Assembly: GCF_008033135.1 (NCBI RefSeq)
Contig: NZ_CP041335.1
Location: 2,609,925-2,673,924, forward strand
DNA from: Chitinolyticbacter meiyuanensis
GTDB taxonomy: Bacteria > Pseudomonadota > Gammaproteobacteria > Burkholderiales > Chitinibacteraceae
DNA length: 64,000 bases
Reading direction: 5' to 3'
Position 1 is the first letter of the stretch. Each line of letters opens with the position of its first letter. Below, one piece after another: positions 56,201 to 64,000 of the stretch. The position numbers were made by a program, and so were the translations under genes. Under the pieces are notes generated by a model. The model did not search any database. It was not told the origin of the DNA and saw nothing but the letters and a program-made list of their open reading frames with translations.

Positions 56201-57103
56201 ATGAGCAATGCACTTCGTATCGGCATCATCGGCTGTGCTGACTACACCCACGGCAGGATGTGGGCTCGACAATGGCATCAGGAAGCTCAGCATGGCCTCG
56301 TTGCCGCGCGGGTGTGGGATGCGGATGCGAGTGTTGCCGTTGCACTGGCCAACGAGATCGGCGCCGAGGTGGTGTCCACGCCGCAGGCCGTGGCCGAAGG
56401 CTGCGATGGCGTGGTGATCGCCACGCTGCAGCCTGCCGACTATCTGGCACTGGCCGCGCCACATCTGGCTGCCGGACGACGTGTCTTCCTCAACCGGCCG
56501 CTTGCCGGCAGCGTGGCCGATGCCCGCTCGGTGTTCGCGCTGGCCGATGCACACAGCGCGGCGGTCTACTCTGCCTCAGCCCTGTTGCACACGCGGGCCG
56601 CTTCGCGCATCCGTGCCACCCTGGCCGAGATCGGTGCCTTGCGCTACTTCTCGCTGGTTGGTCCCACCGACACCGCGGACTGGTACCTGCCACATCTCTA
56701 TGCCTGCCTCGCCAGCACGCTGGGCCCCGGATTGGCACGCGTGGTCCAAGCCGACCTGCCAAGCCTGTCGGGTGACCCGCACCGCCTGAGGGGCCCCGCC
56801 ACGGTAATGGTCGAATACGCAGCCGACAGCCCGGTGGGCGCAGCCCGCGGCACGCTGACACTGCTCGGGCCCGGTAGTGACTGGTATGGTTTCACCCTCA
56901 AGCTGTACGGCAGCAGTGGGGTCTCGGCCGAACTCGATTTCGACGTTGGATACGAGTTGCTGTTCGCCGCAATGCGGCGCTTCTTCCTCGACGGCACGGC
57001 ACCTACGCCACGTGCACTGATGCTGGAACAGGTTGCTGCTCACTACGCCACCTTGCAGGCTGCAGCAAGCGGGCAAGCCGTGGCGTTAGAGGCCGTGCGA
57101 TGA
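56201..57103 (+). CDS. Gfo/Idh/MocA-family protein with altered catalytic motif
   Basis: A 300-residue NAD(P)-dependent oxidoreductase-like protein. The Rossmann start RIGIIGCADYTHGRMWARQW is clear, followed by DGVVIATLQPADYLALAAPHL. The family motif EKP is replaced by NRP (residues 98-100, FLNRPLAG), losing the conserved Lys. The C-terminal alpha/beta domain is present but short. It may be catalytically inactive or bind a different substrate. It overlaps the next gene by 4 bases, so the two proteins may act as a pair. Confidence 0.8.
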   Translation: MSNALRIGIIGCADYTHGRMWARQWHQEAQHGLVAARVWDADASVAVALANEIGAEVVSTPQAVAEGCDGVVIATLQPADYLALAAPHLAAGRRVFLNRPLAGSVADARSVFALADAHSAAVYSASALLHTRAASRIRATLAEIGALRYFSLVGPTDTADWYLPHLYACLASTLGPGLARVVQADLPSLSGDPHRLRGPATVMVEYAADSPVGAARGTLTLLGPGSDWYGFTLKLYGSSGVSAELDFDVGYELLFAAMRRFFLDGTAPTPRALMLEQVAAHYATLQAAASGQAVALEAVR

Positions 57104-58068
57104 ACCCTGCCTCATTCGCCATTGGCCTGATCGGCTGCGGCCAGTTCGGCCGCTTCCTGGCCCAAGCCGCCATGGGAACCGGCCGCATAGGTCTCAAAGC
57201 AGTTTGCGACCAGGATCAGCAGCGCGCTGCTCACCTAGCCACCGAACTAGATGCCGAAGCATGCGACGGCGTTTCGGCACTCTGCGCTCGGCCGGACATC
57301 GAGGCGGTGCTGATCGCGACACCGCCTGCCCACCACGCGGCGCATGCAATCGCAGCGCTGCAAGCGGGCAAGCACGTGTTCCTGGAAAAGCCGATGGCGC
57401 TCAGTGAGGCCGATTGCACCACCATCAATCACGCATGCGCCGAATCGGGACGGCAACTGATGGTGGGTCACGTGCTGCGCTGGTTCGAGCCCTATCGTGC
57501 CATTGCTGCGGCCTACCATGCCGGGCTGCTGGGGCGAGCATTGCACGGCAGCTTCTGGCGGCTGGAACACGACTTTCTCAAGATCGCGCCGTGGAAGGGG
57601 CAGCGTGCCGGCAGCGGTGGCTATCTGTTCGAGGTCGCCGCCCACGAACTGGACTGGCTGCGCAGCGTGTTCGGTGAAGTGCAGTTCATTGCCGCCGGGA
57701 TCGACAAGCGCCAGCCCTCAACGCATCAGCTGGAGGATCGGGTCGCCCTGCAACTGGGCTTCGCCGACGGATTCTGTGTGCATTACCTCGGCGGGACCGG
57801 CTTCCCAGCCAACAGCCACGGTTTCTGCTTGCGATTCGAGCATGCCACCATCGAAAGCGATGCAGCGTTCGATCCTGCACGGGTCCGCATCACTGAGCAT
57901 GGTCCCCACCCGATCACACTCGCCTTCAGCGCCATTGATCCCTATCGGGCCGAGCTTGATGCCTGGCTGGACTGCCTGGCAACGCAGCAAACGATGCCAG
58001 TTACCGGCGAGGATGCCGCTGCCACCGTGGCGCTGATCGCCAGCACGTACCGGCACGCCGGCTGGTAA
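57100..58068 (+). CDS. Gfo/Idh/MocA-family oxidoreductase
   Basis: A 322-residue dehydrogenase of the sugar/inositol type. It has the NAD-binding [19 protein letters not shown], the EKP motif in [14 protein letters not shown] (Lys97), and a C-terminal domain with [22 protein letters not shown], where GG..x(5)H-x-x-D carries the catalytic His and Asp. The substrate is probably a sugar or cyclitol. It is coupled to the preceding paralogue by a 4-base overlap. Confidence 0.88.
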   Translation: MNPASFAIGLIGCGQFGRFLAQAAMGTGRIGLKAVCDQDQQRAAHLATELDAEACDGVSALCARPDIEAVLIATPPAHHAAHAIAALQAGKHVFLEKPMALSEADCTTINHACAESGRQLMVGHVLRWFEPYRAIAAAYHAGLLGRALHGSFWRLEHDFLKIAPWKGQRAGSGGYLFEVAAHELDWLRSVFGEVQFIAAGIDKRQPSTHQLEDRVALQLGFADGFCVHYLGGTGFPANSHGFCLRFEHATIESDAAFDPARVRITEHGPHPITLAFSAIDPYRAELDAWLDCLATQQTMPVTGEDAAATVALIASTYRHAGW

Positions 58069-58166
58069 ATGCCGGATTCAACCTACAGCACGGTGCAGCA
58101 GCGCCCGGACAGCGGTATATCAGGCTTGGGCTTAGGCTGGCTCTACCGCCTACCCGGAGAACCGCC

Positions 58167-58343
58167 ATGCTGAAATGGGCCTTGATTTTCTTTGTCGTTT
58201 CGCTGATCGCCGGCCTCTTCGGCTTTACCGGCATCGCCAGCGGTGCCGCAGCAATCGCACAGGTGTTGTTCTACATCGCCATCGTCCTGTTCCTGATCTT
58301 CCTGGTGCTGGGGCTGACCGTGTTCAAGAGCATCACCAAGTAG
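58167..58343 (+). CDS. Small DUF1328 membrane protein
   Basis: A 58-residue protein with two membrane segments: [20 protein letters not shown], a short [11 protein letters not shown] turn, then a second helix with [18 protein letters not shown]. This is the complete DUF1328 (YtjA-like) pattern, of unknown function. GGAG lies 8 bases before the ATG, and a strong terminator follows. Confidence 0.9.
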   Translation: MLKWALIFFVVSLIAGLFGFTGIASGAAAIAQVLFYIAIVLFLIFLVLGLTVFKSITK

Positions 58344-58356
58344 CAGAGCACTCCCG

Positions 58357-58383
58357 AACGGCGGCCTTGGGCCGCCGTTTTTC
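58357..58383 (+). terminator. Rho-independent terminator after the DUF1328 gene
   Basis: 10-bp arms AACGGCGGCC (58357-58366) and its complement (58370-58379) with a 3-base loop are followed by TTTTT. Confidence 0.88.
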
Positions 58384-58419
58384 CTGGACGCAGCTGCCGT
58401 ATCGCCCTCGATGCGCTGG

Positions 58420-58443
58420 TACAAATAATTTTACAAATAATTT
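58420..58443 (+). repeat. Tandem 12-base repeat in an AT-rich promoter region
   Basis: The unit TACAAATAATTT occurs twice head to tail (58420-58431 and 58432-58443), immediately upstream of the promoter of the DUF2239 gene. The surrounding 70 bases are strikingly AT-rich for this genome. It could be an UP element or a regulator site. Confidence 0.6.
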
Positions 58444-58456
58444 TACCCGTATTAAA

Positions 58457-58485
58457 TTGACGATTAATTTTATCCGGGCAATAAT
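58457..58485 (+). promoter_or_regulatory. Sigma-70 promoter for the DUF2239 gene
   Basis: TTGACG (58457-58462) and AATAAT (58480-58485) are separated by 17 bases; each differs from consensus at one base. Transcription would begin near 58492, about 24 bases before the GTG start. Confidence 0.7.
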
Positions 58486-58515
58486 CAGTCATCGCCTACG
58501 ACTCGGACAACTGCC

Positions 58516-59142
58516 GTGCCAGACAACTCGCTCCCCACCTTCACCTGCTTTGATGGCCATCACCGTGTGGCCACCGGGACTATCCAGCTTGCAGCACACA
58601 CGTTGAAAAGGCTGCAGATCGAAGCCGTACCGGGCCCGTTGCTGGTATTCGACGATACGACGGGGCGCACGATCGATATCGATACCCGTGGCAGCGACGA
58701 GCAAATGCTGGCGCACCTCATGCCGCATGTTCCCGCTTCTGCCAACAAGGAAACGGATACCTCCACAGCGCTCGATGAAGTCGCACCGACCGACGCTCGC
58801 GGCCGTGGTCGCCCCAGGCTCGGCGTCGTCGCCAAGGAGGTGACGCTATTGCCCCGGCATTGGGAATGGCTGGGGGCGCAACCAGGCGGCGCGTCCGTCG
58901 CCTTGCGCAAGCTGGTGGAAGAGGCGCGGCGCACCGGCGTGGAGAAGGAACACATGCGTCTGGCACACGAACGGGCCTACAACTTCATGTCCGCCATTGC
59001 CGGCGACTTCGCCGGCTTCGAAGAAGCAAGCCGGGCGTTGTTTGCGAACGACAGGCAGAAATTCGACAGCATCACGGCCGGCTGGCCTGCCGATGTGCGC
59101 CATCACGCCGTGTTACTCGGCTTTGGCGAGCCGATGCGATAA
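58516..59142 (+). CDS. DUF2239 family protein
   Basis: A 208-residue cytoplasmic protein starting with GTG. The conserved block GRGRPRLGVVAKEVTLLPRH, WEWLGAQPGGASVALRKLVE and ARRTG is diagnostic of DUF2239. The N-terminal half reads FTCFDGHHRVATGTIQLAAH. The ALRKLVEEARR helix is reminiscent of ribbon-helix-helix-like DNA-binding segments, but the function is unknown. It has its own strong promoter in an AT-rich island. Confidence 0.88.
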   Translation: MPDNSLPTFTCFDGHHRVATGTIQLAAHTLKRLQIEAVPGPLLVFDDTTGRTIDIDTRGSDEQMLAHLMPHVPASANKETDTSTALDEVAPTDARGRGRPRLGVVAKEVTLLPRHWEWLGAQPGGASVALRKLVEEARRTGVEKEHMRLAHERAYNFMSAIAGDFAGFEEASRALFANDRQKFDSITAGWPADVRHHAVLLGFGEPMR

Positions 59143-59183
59143 CGATCCAGGGAACGGACTCGGGATAGCAAACGACTCGGCGA

Positions 59184-59447
59184 CTAGTCGTAGACCTTGC
59201 CGCTGTAAAGCAGCATGGCGCAGCGTTTCCACGGCGAGGCATCGCGCAGGCCTTGGGTGCGACCAAGCTGGGTGGTCTCGCCCCAGGTCAGCGCCGCCTC
59301 GAGAAAGGCGGCGATGCCTTGGGCCTGCCAGCCGGTATTCTCGCCCTGCTCCTGGACCAGGCGGTCCGCATGCAGGGCGGCAACGAAGGCAAGGAAACTC
59401 GCCTCATCGGTGACAGCTTGCAGCTGGTCATACAGCGTTGCGCTCAT
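59184..59447 (-). CDS. Small hypothetical protein downstream of the LysR gene
   Basis: An 87-residue soluble protein: MSATLYDQLQAVTDEASFLA at the start and GIAAFLEAALTWGETT, SPWKRCAMLLYSGKVYD at the end. This layout recurs in small proteobacterial proteins of unknown function. AGGAG lies 5 bases before the ATG at 59447, and the start overlaps the LysR stop by 4 bases, so it is coupled to that gene. Confidence 0.7.
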   Translation of the reverse strand: MSATLYDQLQAVTDEASFLAFVAALHADRLVQEQGENTGWQAQGIAAFLEAALTWGETTQLGRTQGLRDASPWKRCAMLLYSGKVYD

Positions 59448-60364
59448 GCTTGCTCCTGCAGTGAGGGCGGCGTGCGCTGCCATTCGCGCCAGAAGTCGAT
59501 CAGGCAGCGCAACTTGGCCGGCAGTTGCCGCCGCGAAGGGTAATAGAGGTAGAAGCCCGGCCAAGTCGGGCAGGCCGCCTGCAACACCGGGATCAGCCGC
59601 CCCTGCGCCACTGCCGCTTCGACCAGACCGGAAAACGTGTAGGCTAAACCAAAGCCGTGTTCGGCGAGCCAGGGCATGGAGGCGCTATCGCTGACGGTGA
59701 GCGGCCCGTCGATCTCCACTTCCACCTCGCGCCCGTTGCGCAGCAGTTCCCAGCGATAGATGGCGCCGGTGGACTGAAAGCGGTAGCGGATGCAGCGATG
59801 CTGCCGCAGATCCTCGATGCGGCGGGGTGGCACATGCTGCGCGAAATAACCTGGGCTGCCGACGATGGCGACCTGCTGCGTCGCCATCAGCGGCATGGCC
59901 ACCATATCCCCCTCGACCGATTCGCCGAGCCGGATGCCCGCATCGAAGCCCTGCGCTGCGATATCGACAAAACGATCCTCCTGGCTCAACTCCAGCCGGA
60001 TCTGCGGATAACGCGCCATGAATTCGCGCAACCCTTCCGCCAGCAGCGGCAGCGTGCTGCGTGGCAAGGTCAGGCGCAGTGTGCCAGCTGGTTGATCACG
60101 AAACTCATCGAGTGCCACGCCAGCCGCCAGCACGTCGGCCATCGCCGGCGCCACCTGCGCATAGTAGCGCTCGCCCGCCTCAGTCAGCCCCACACTGCGG
60201 GTGGTTCGATGCAAGAGGCGCACGCCCAGCCGCGCCTCCAGCGATTTCACCGCCAGGCTGACCGCCGGTGGCGTCACCTCCAGCTGTGCCGCCGCCGCGG
60301 TGAAGCTGCGCTTTTGCGCCACGGTGACAAAAGCGACGATGCCATCGAGTTGATCCAGCCTCAT
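59444..60364 (-). CDS. LysR-family transcriptional regulator
   Basis: A 306-residue regulator. The N-terminal winged helix-turn-helix is typical: FVTVAQKRSFTAAAAQLEVT and AVSLAVKSLEARLGVRLLHR, followed by TTRSVGLTEAGERYY. The effector-binding domain occupies residues about 90-295. It is divergent from an aldo/keto reductase gene with a 110-base shared promoter region, so it most likely controls that gene and itself. The sequence resembles the subgroup that senses aromatic or electrophilic compounds, but the ligand cannot be named. Confidence 0.92.
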   Translation of the reverse strand: MRLDQLDGIVAFVTVAQKRSFTAAAAQLEVTPPAVSLAVKSLEARLGVRLLHRTTRSVGLTEAGERYYAQVAPAMADVLAAGVALDEFRDQPAGTLRLTLPRSTLPLLAEGLREFMARYPQIRLELSQEDRFVDIAAQGFDAGIRLGESVEGDMVAMPLMATQQVAIVGSPGYFAQHVPPRRIEDLRQHRCIRYRFQSTGAIYRWELLRNGREVEVEIDGPLTVSDSASMPWLAEHGFGLAYTFSGLVEAAVAQGRLIPVLQAACPTWPGFYLYYPSRRQLPAKLRCLIDFWREWQRTPPSLQEQA

Positions 60365-60474
60365 TGATAAACACCGCTTAACAAGTTGAGAAGATTATGG
60401 CCATTTTTCCTCACAGTGTGGCGAACTAAGCTGCGCAGGTGTTCCAGCCCATCCAACTTTCCAGGAGCAACACC
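60365..60474. promoter_or_regulatory. Divergent promoter region between LysR and aldo/keto reductase genes
   Basis: This 110-base spacer between divergent genes is where a LysR protein is expected to bind (T-N11-A type sites). A locally AT-rich part lies at about 60365-60415. No single operator could be fixed with confidence. Confidence 0.4.
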
Positions 60475-61578
60475 ATGGCCATCGATCGTTACTACACCCT
60501 GGGCCGCACTGGCCTGCGCGTCAGCCGCCTCTCGCTCGGCGTCATGACTTTCGGCACCGAATGGGGCTGGGGGTCGGACAAGGCCGCAGCACAGCGTGTG
60601 TTCGATCTCTACCTCGATGCCGGCGGCAATTTCTTCGATACCGCCGATGCCTACACCAACGGCACCAGTGAATCCTGGCTCGGCGAATTCGTCGCCGCCC
60701 GCCAGGCACGCGATCAGGTGGTGCTGGCCAGCAAGTTCACCTTCAACCTGGGCGAGCGCAATGCGAACGGCGGCGGTAACGGTCGCAAGAACATCCTGCG
60801 CGCGGTGGAGGGCTCGCTGAAACGGCTCGGCACCGATTACCTCGATGTCTATTACCTGCATGCCTGGGATCAGATCACCCCGGCCGAGGAGGTAATCCGC
60901 ACGCTGGACGACCTGGTCCGCTCGGGCAAAGTACGCCATATCGGTCTGTCGGATGTGCCAGCCTGGTACGCCGCGCGGATGCAGACACTGGCGGAATGGC
61001 GCGGTTACGAGCCGATTGCCGCGCTGCAGCTGCAATATTCGCTGGTGGAACGCAACCTCGAGCACGAATACACCCGGCTCGCTACCGAATTGGGCATGGG
61101 CATCACCGTGTGGAGCCCGCTGGCAAGCGGCCTCCTCTCGGGCAAGTATCGGCCCGGTGCGATTCCTGAAGGGCGACTCGCCGTGATGCAGGGCAACGGC
61201 AACCCGGCATTCCAGCACCTGACCGAGCGCAACTGGGCCATCGTTGCCAAGCTGGAGCAGGTGGCCAACGAGATCGACCGACCGATGAACCAGGTGGCGC
61301 TCAACTGGGTGGCCAACCGCCCTGGCATTGCCAGCGTGATCGCCGGAGCAAGCAAACCCGAGCAACTGCAATCGAACCTGCAGGCACTCGATTTCACGCT
61401 GCCAGCCGAGCTTGTCGCACGGCTCGACGCGATCAGCGCCCCCAACGTGCCCTTCCCTTACTACTTCTTCACCAATGCCATGCAAGGCATGATCTACGGC
61501 GGCGCCACGGTGGGTGACAAACCGGAAGGCTATCGCGCACCGGTGCTGGTGAGCGGCTCCGGCAGCGGCGTGAGCTGA
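60475..61578 (+). CDS. Aldo/keto reductase
   Basis: A 367-residue NADPH-dependent reductase. The start MAIDRYYTLGRTGLRVSRLS is supported by AGGAG 7 bases upstream; an ATG 12 codons earlier is the alternative. The catalytic tetrad can be followed in FFDTADAYTNGTSE (Asp and Tyr), ASKFTFNLG (Lys) and YYLHAWDQ (His). WSPLASGLLSGKYRPG near residue 220 binds NADP. The C-terminal tail of about 20 residues beyond the barrel is longer than usual. Probably induced by the divergent LysR protein. Confidence 0.9.
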   Translation: MAIDRYYTLGRTGLRVSRLSLGVMTFGTEWGWGSDKAAAQRVFDLYLDAGGNFFDTADAYTNGTSESWLGEFVAARQARDQVVLASKFTFNLGERNANGGGNGRKNILRAVEGSLKRLGTDYLDVYYLHAWDQITPAEEVIRTLDDLVRSGKVRHIGLSDVPAWYAARMQTLAEWRGYEPIAALQLQYSLVERNLEHEYTRLATELGMGITVWSPLASGLLSGKYRPGAIPEGRLAVMQGNGNPAFQHLTERNWAIVAKLEQVANEIDRPMNQVALNWVANRPGIASVIAGASKPEQLQSNLQALDFTLPAELVARLDAISAPNVPFPYYFFTNAMQGMIYGGATVGDKPEGYRAPVLVSGSGSGVS

Positions 61579-61594
61579 AGCCATCGCCTCCAAG

Positions 61595-61627
61595 TAAAAA
61601 CGGCACCGCTCACGCGGTGCCGTTTTA
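61595..61627. terminator. Bidirectional rho-independent terminator
   Basis: 13-bp arms (61597-61609 and 61614-61626) with a 4-base loop are flanked by A and T tracts on both sides. It serves both the aldo/keto reductase gene (plus) and leuB (minus), which converge here. Confidence 0.9.
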
Positions 61628-61643
61628 TCGATGCCGACGTGGA

Positions 61644-62708
61644 TTACAGCGCGGCAACCACGGCGTCGCCCATTGCCGAGCAGCTCACCTTCTCGGTGCC
61701 CGCCTCGTAGATGTCGGCCGTACGCAGGCCACGGGCCAGCACCGCCTTCACGGCGTTCTCCACCCGCACCGCCCGTGCCTCGTCGTTCAGGCTGTAACGC
61801 AGCAGCATCGCCAGCGACAGGATGGTCGCCAGCGGGTTGGCCACATCCTTGCCGGCGATATCGGGCGCCGAACCATGGCTGGGTTCGTACAGGCCCTTGT
61901 TGTTGGCGTCGAGCGACGCACTCGGCAACATACCGATCGAGCCGGTCAGCATCGAGGCCTCGTCCGACAGGATGTCACCGAAGATATTGCCGGTAACCAT
62001 CACATCGAACTGCTTGGGCGCGCGCACCAGCTGCATTGCGGCGTTGTCGACGTACATATGACTGAGCTCGACGTCCGGGTATTCCTTCGCAACGTCGGTG
62101 ACGATCTCCTTCCAGAACTCGGTGGTTTCCAGCACGTTGGCCTTGTCGACCGAGCACAGTTTCTTGCCACGCTTTTGTGCCGCCTGGAAAGCCACATGCG
62201 CAATGCGACGGATTTCCGATTCGGCGTAGAGCATGGTGTTGAAGCCTTCGCGCTCGCCGTTGTCGTTGACGCGCACGCCGCGCGGCTGGCCAAAATAGAT
62301 GTCGCCGGTCAGTTCACGCACGATCAGGATATCGAGCCCGCTGACCACTTCCGGCTTCAGCGTCGAGGCATTGGCCAGTTCAGGGTAGAGAATGGCCGGG
62401 CGCAGATTGGCAAACAGGCCCAAATCCTTGCGGATGGCCAACAGGCCACGCTCCGGGCGCAGCGGCCGGTCGAGCTTGTCATACTGCGGACCGCCCACGG
62501 CGCCCAAGAGGATGGCATCGGCTTCACGCGCCAGCTTCTGGGTGAACTCCGGGTACGGCGCGCCATACGCGTCATAAGCTGCGCCGCCGAGCGGCGCTTC
62601 GCTGATCTCAACGGCCAGGCCTTCGGCAATCAGCTGGTTCAACACTTTCTTGGCTTGGGCGACGATTTCCGGGCCGATACCATCGCCGGGAAGAATAAGG
62701 ACTTTCAT
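61644..62708 (-). CDS. leuB: 3-isopropylmalate dehydrogenase
   Basis: A 354-residue NAD-dependent enzyme of leucine synthesis that oxidises and decarboxylates 3-isopropylmalate. The N-terminus is [20 protein letters not shown]. The substrate-binding VGGPQYDKL region, the catalytic Tyr and Lys of the beta-decarboxylating dehydrogenase family, and [27 protein letters not shown] with the metal-binding Asp residues are present. The usual leuC and leuD neighbours are not upstream; an unrelated exported-protein gene lies there instead. The 46-base upstream gap is AT-rich. Confidence 0.95.
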   Translation of the reverse strand: MKVLILPGDGIGPEIVAQAKKVLNQLIAEGLAVEISEAPLGGAAYDAYGAPYPEFTQKLAREADAILLGAVGGPQYDKLDRPLRPERGLLAIRKDLGLFANLRPAILYPELANASTLKPEVVSGLDILIVRELTGDIYFGQPRGVRVNDNGEREGFNTMLYAESEIRRIAHVAFQAAQKRGKKLCSVDKANVLETTEFWKEIVTDVAKEYPDVELSHMYVDNAAMQLVRAPKQFDVMVTGNIFGDILSDEASMLTGSIGMLPSASLDANNKGLYEPSHGSAPDIAGKDVANPLATILSLAMLLRYSLNDEARAVRVENAVKAVLARGLRTADIYEAGTEKVSCSAMGDAVVAAL

Positions 62709-62754
62709 AACTTATCTCTTAAATTGGAAATTCAATTGCACTAGTGACGGGGCT

Positions 62755-63579
62755 TTATTGCACCAAGGTCACCTCGCATTCGTAGCGCCTACCCGCAGAA
62801 TTGCTCTGAACCGTCTTCGCAGATGTAATCACATTACGGTTGCGATCAATCACGATGGAAAACGCCAGCCTGATCGGATCATTGTGGCCATACAAACTAT
62901 GCCCTTCCTCACGGCCCTTGGCCGAAATAGAGGTGATGGCGCCATTGTCCGAACGCTGGGTATAGCTGAGGCTCATCGCTACCTCTTCGCCATCCTTGCC
63001 CATAATCCTGCGTTTGTAGTCCGCCCTTCCGCTGCCGGCTTCAGACAAGACACGTGCGACATCAAGAACCCGATCACCCTGGCTCACGTCCGTCATTGCA
63101 CCAAGCAAGCAATCGTGCACATCGGCACCGGAATTGATCAGGCTCCAACCGGTGCCATTCGGTCGCAATTTCACCTCGCCCTTGCTGTTACCCAAAGCAC
63201 GAACTCGATAGCGGATCTCTGCAGAAGGCGACAACGTTGGAACAGGCGAAGGCGTGACCGTCGCCACTACGGCCTTCGTTGTCGGCTGCGGGACCACACT
63301 AGGCACAGGCGGTGGTGCAACGGCTGCTGCAGGCCGTTGCAAACGCGCAAGTTTGATCTTTGCCAGTTCGGAGTACACACCATCCGGATAGCGCTCCAGA
63401 TAGGCACGAAACTCGGCCTCATCCTTGCTATCTTTGATCGTCTCCCAAAACAAGATCTGCGCCTCTTCCGAATCCCCTACACGTGAGGACTTTGGAGCGG
63501 CATAGCTGGACGTGACGAGACACAATCCGGCAAAAATTGCGATCAACGCTCTCAACACGCGCTCGAATGCAAACTTCAT
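62755..63579 (-). CDS. Exported protein with TPR-like repeat segment
   Basis: A 274-residue protein. The signal peptide MKFAFERVLRALIAIFAGLC continues to a cleavage site near residue 27 (SSYA). A segment at about 38-75 (FWETIKDSKDEAEFRAYLERYP and LAKIKLARL) resembles the short helical repeat that follows caspase-like or Sel1-type domains. A Pro/Val-rich linker (about 80-115) leads to a C-terminal beta-rich domain ending in YECEVTLVQ, of no family I know. The longer frame upstream is ignored because its extra residues carry no signal. Confidence 0.75.
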   Translation of the reverse strand: MKFAFERVLRALIAIFAGLCLVTSSYAAPKSSRVGDSEEAQILFWETIKDSKDEAEFRAYLERYPDGVYSELAKIKLARLQRPAAAVAPPPVPSVVPQPTTKAVVATVTPSPVPTLSPSAEIRYRVRALGNSKGEVKLRPNGTGWSLINSGADVHDCLLGAMTDVSQGDRVLDVARVLSEAGSGRADYKRRIMGKDGEEVAMSLSYTQRSDNGAITSISAKGREEGHSLYGHNDPIRLAFSIVIDRNRNVITSAKTVQSNSAGRRYECEVTLVQ

Positions 63580-63633
63580 TCCGATATTCCACCAACACAG
63601 AACACTGCCTGAATGTTTAAGAGCAGCAGACAT

Positions 63634-63659
63634 GATAAAAGAGGGGCAAGCCCCTCTTT
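63634..63659 (-). terminator. Rho-independent terminator after nagB
   Basis: 9-bp arms AAAGAGGGG (63638-63646) and its complement (63651-63659) with a 4-base loop are followed on the minus strand by TTTTATC. It lies about 20 bases past the nagB stop. Confidence 0.85.
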
Positions 63660-63681
63660 ACGAGATCAAGCACAGCTGAGT

Positions 63682-64000
63682 TTAGGGCTGGCTCTTGTAT
63701 TCAACGTCGCAATCGGTCATCACGATCACGCGCGGGTGGGTTTGCAGCAGGGAGGCTGGCACCTGGGTGGTGATCGGGCCATTCAACGTACGGTCAAGGA
63801 TCTCGGCCTTTTCCTGGCCCTTCACCACCAGCAGGATCGCGCGCGCCTGCATGATGGAGCCCATGCCCATGGTTACGGCGTGGGTCGGTACTTCGTCGAT
63901 GCTGTTGAAGAAGCGCTTGTTCGCCTCGCGCGTCTCGGCCTTGAGCGTGACCTGATAAGTGAAGCGCGACAGCTCGGTATCCGGCTCGTTGAAACCGATA
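63682..64000 (-). CDS. nagB: Glucosamine-6-phosphate deaminase, C-terminal part (partial)
   Basis: The right end of the window carries the last 106 or so codons of a minus-strand gene. Translated from the edge it reads IGFNEPDTELSRFTYQVTLK, then REANKRFFNS, VPTHAVTMGMGSIMQARAI and ASLLQTHPRV. These are the NagB motifs GFNEP and A-x-T-M-G-x-G-T/S-I-M. NagB converts glucosamine 6-phosphate to fructose 6-phosphate and ammonia, the final step in using chitin-derived GlcNAc. That fits the two chitinases in this window. The 5' end and promoter are outside. Confidence 0.92.
   Translation of the reverse strand, partial: IGFNEPDTELSRFTYQVTLKAETREANKRFFNSIDEVPTHAVTMGMGSIMQARAILLVVKGQEKAEILDRTLNGPITTQVPASLLQTHPRVIVMTDCDVEYKSQP

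Noticed and set aside
60361..61593. 410-codon minus-strand frame opposite the aldo/keto reductase
   Set aside because: The plus-strand gene has a full catalytic tetrad and ribosome-binding site; the opposite frame is a shadow.

Overview
The window looks like chromosomal DNA of a chitin-degrading betaproteobacterium, most likely order Neisseriales near Chitinibacteraceae. This is an inference from high GC, the syntenies cmk-rpsA-ihfB-lapA-lapB and smc-zipA-ligA, a complete flagellin operon, and two secreted chitinases plus nagB. I see no tRNA, rRNA, insertion sequence, prophage or CRISPR array. Genes are packed densely, and most of the first 50 kb is read on the minus strand.

Layout. 1-9.6 kb holds housekeeping and envelope genes (end of a GGDEF protein, hldE-type kinase, ugd, pyrF, lapB, lapA, ihfB, rpsA, cmk, an aldo/keto reductase, tyrA). 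9.7-17.4 kb holds a META/DUF4377 protein, DAHP synthase, two MFS transporters, pgsA, a hotdog protein, a GNAT and uvrC. 17.4-24.4 kb is a late flagellar block (FlhB-like C-terminal protein, fliK-like, DUF2802, fliT-like, fliS, fliD, flaG, fliC) with sigma-28 promoters before fliC and fliD. 24.5-38.5 kb is one long, tightly overlapping minus-strand surface-polysaccharide operon. 38.6-47.9 kb holds galU (in frame with a Cro-like HTH segment), ligA, a YciI-like protein, zipA, a small exported protein and smc. 48-55.2 kb contains a GH18 and a GH19 chitinase, with small genes and a lemA/TPM cassette between them. 55.3-64 kb holds small proteins, two Gfo/Idh/MocA oxidoreductases, DUF1328 and DUF2239 proteins, a divergent LysR/aldo-keto reductase pair, leuB, an exported protein and the C-terminal part of nagB.

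The most notable region is 31984-37740. Its genes match in kind the four-enzyme route known from Campylobacter jejuni (Cj1415-Cj1418) that makes an activated phosphoramidate for capsule decoration: a PEP-synthase-like glutamine kinase, a cytidylyltransferase, a class I amidotransferase-type hydrolase and an APS-kinase-like nucleotide kinase. A SAM methyltransferase (as for O-methyl phosphoramidate) and a CysQ-like bisphosphate nucleotidase sit in the same operon; the nucleotidase could recycle the 3'-phospho-CMP by-product. Downstream lie an aminotransferase and a WxcM/FdtD-like acetyltransferase-ketoisomerase (a dTDP-3-acetamido-3,6-dideoxyhexose route), a CDP-glycerol-type phosphotransferase and a 1458-residue multi-domain glycosyltransferase. 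The inferred product is a surface glycan with an N-acetylated amino sugar and a phosphoramidate-type group.

Other points of interest are a conserved AGCGCT-centred motif upstream of both chitinase genes, an HTH-galU in-frame arrangement next to a 9-bp-arm inverted repeat, and a recent duplication of a chitin-binding module in the GH19 enzyme.
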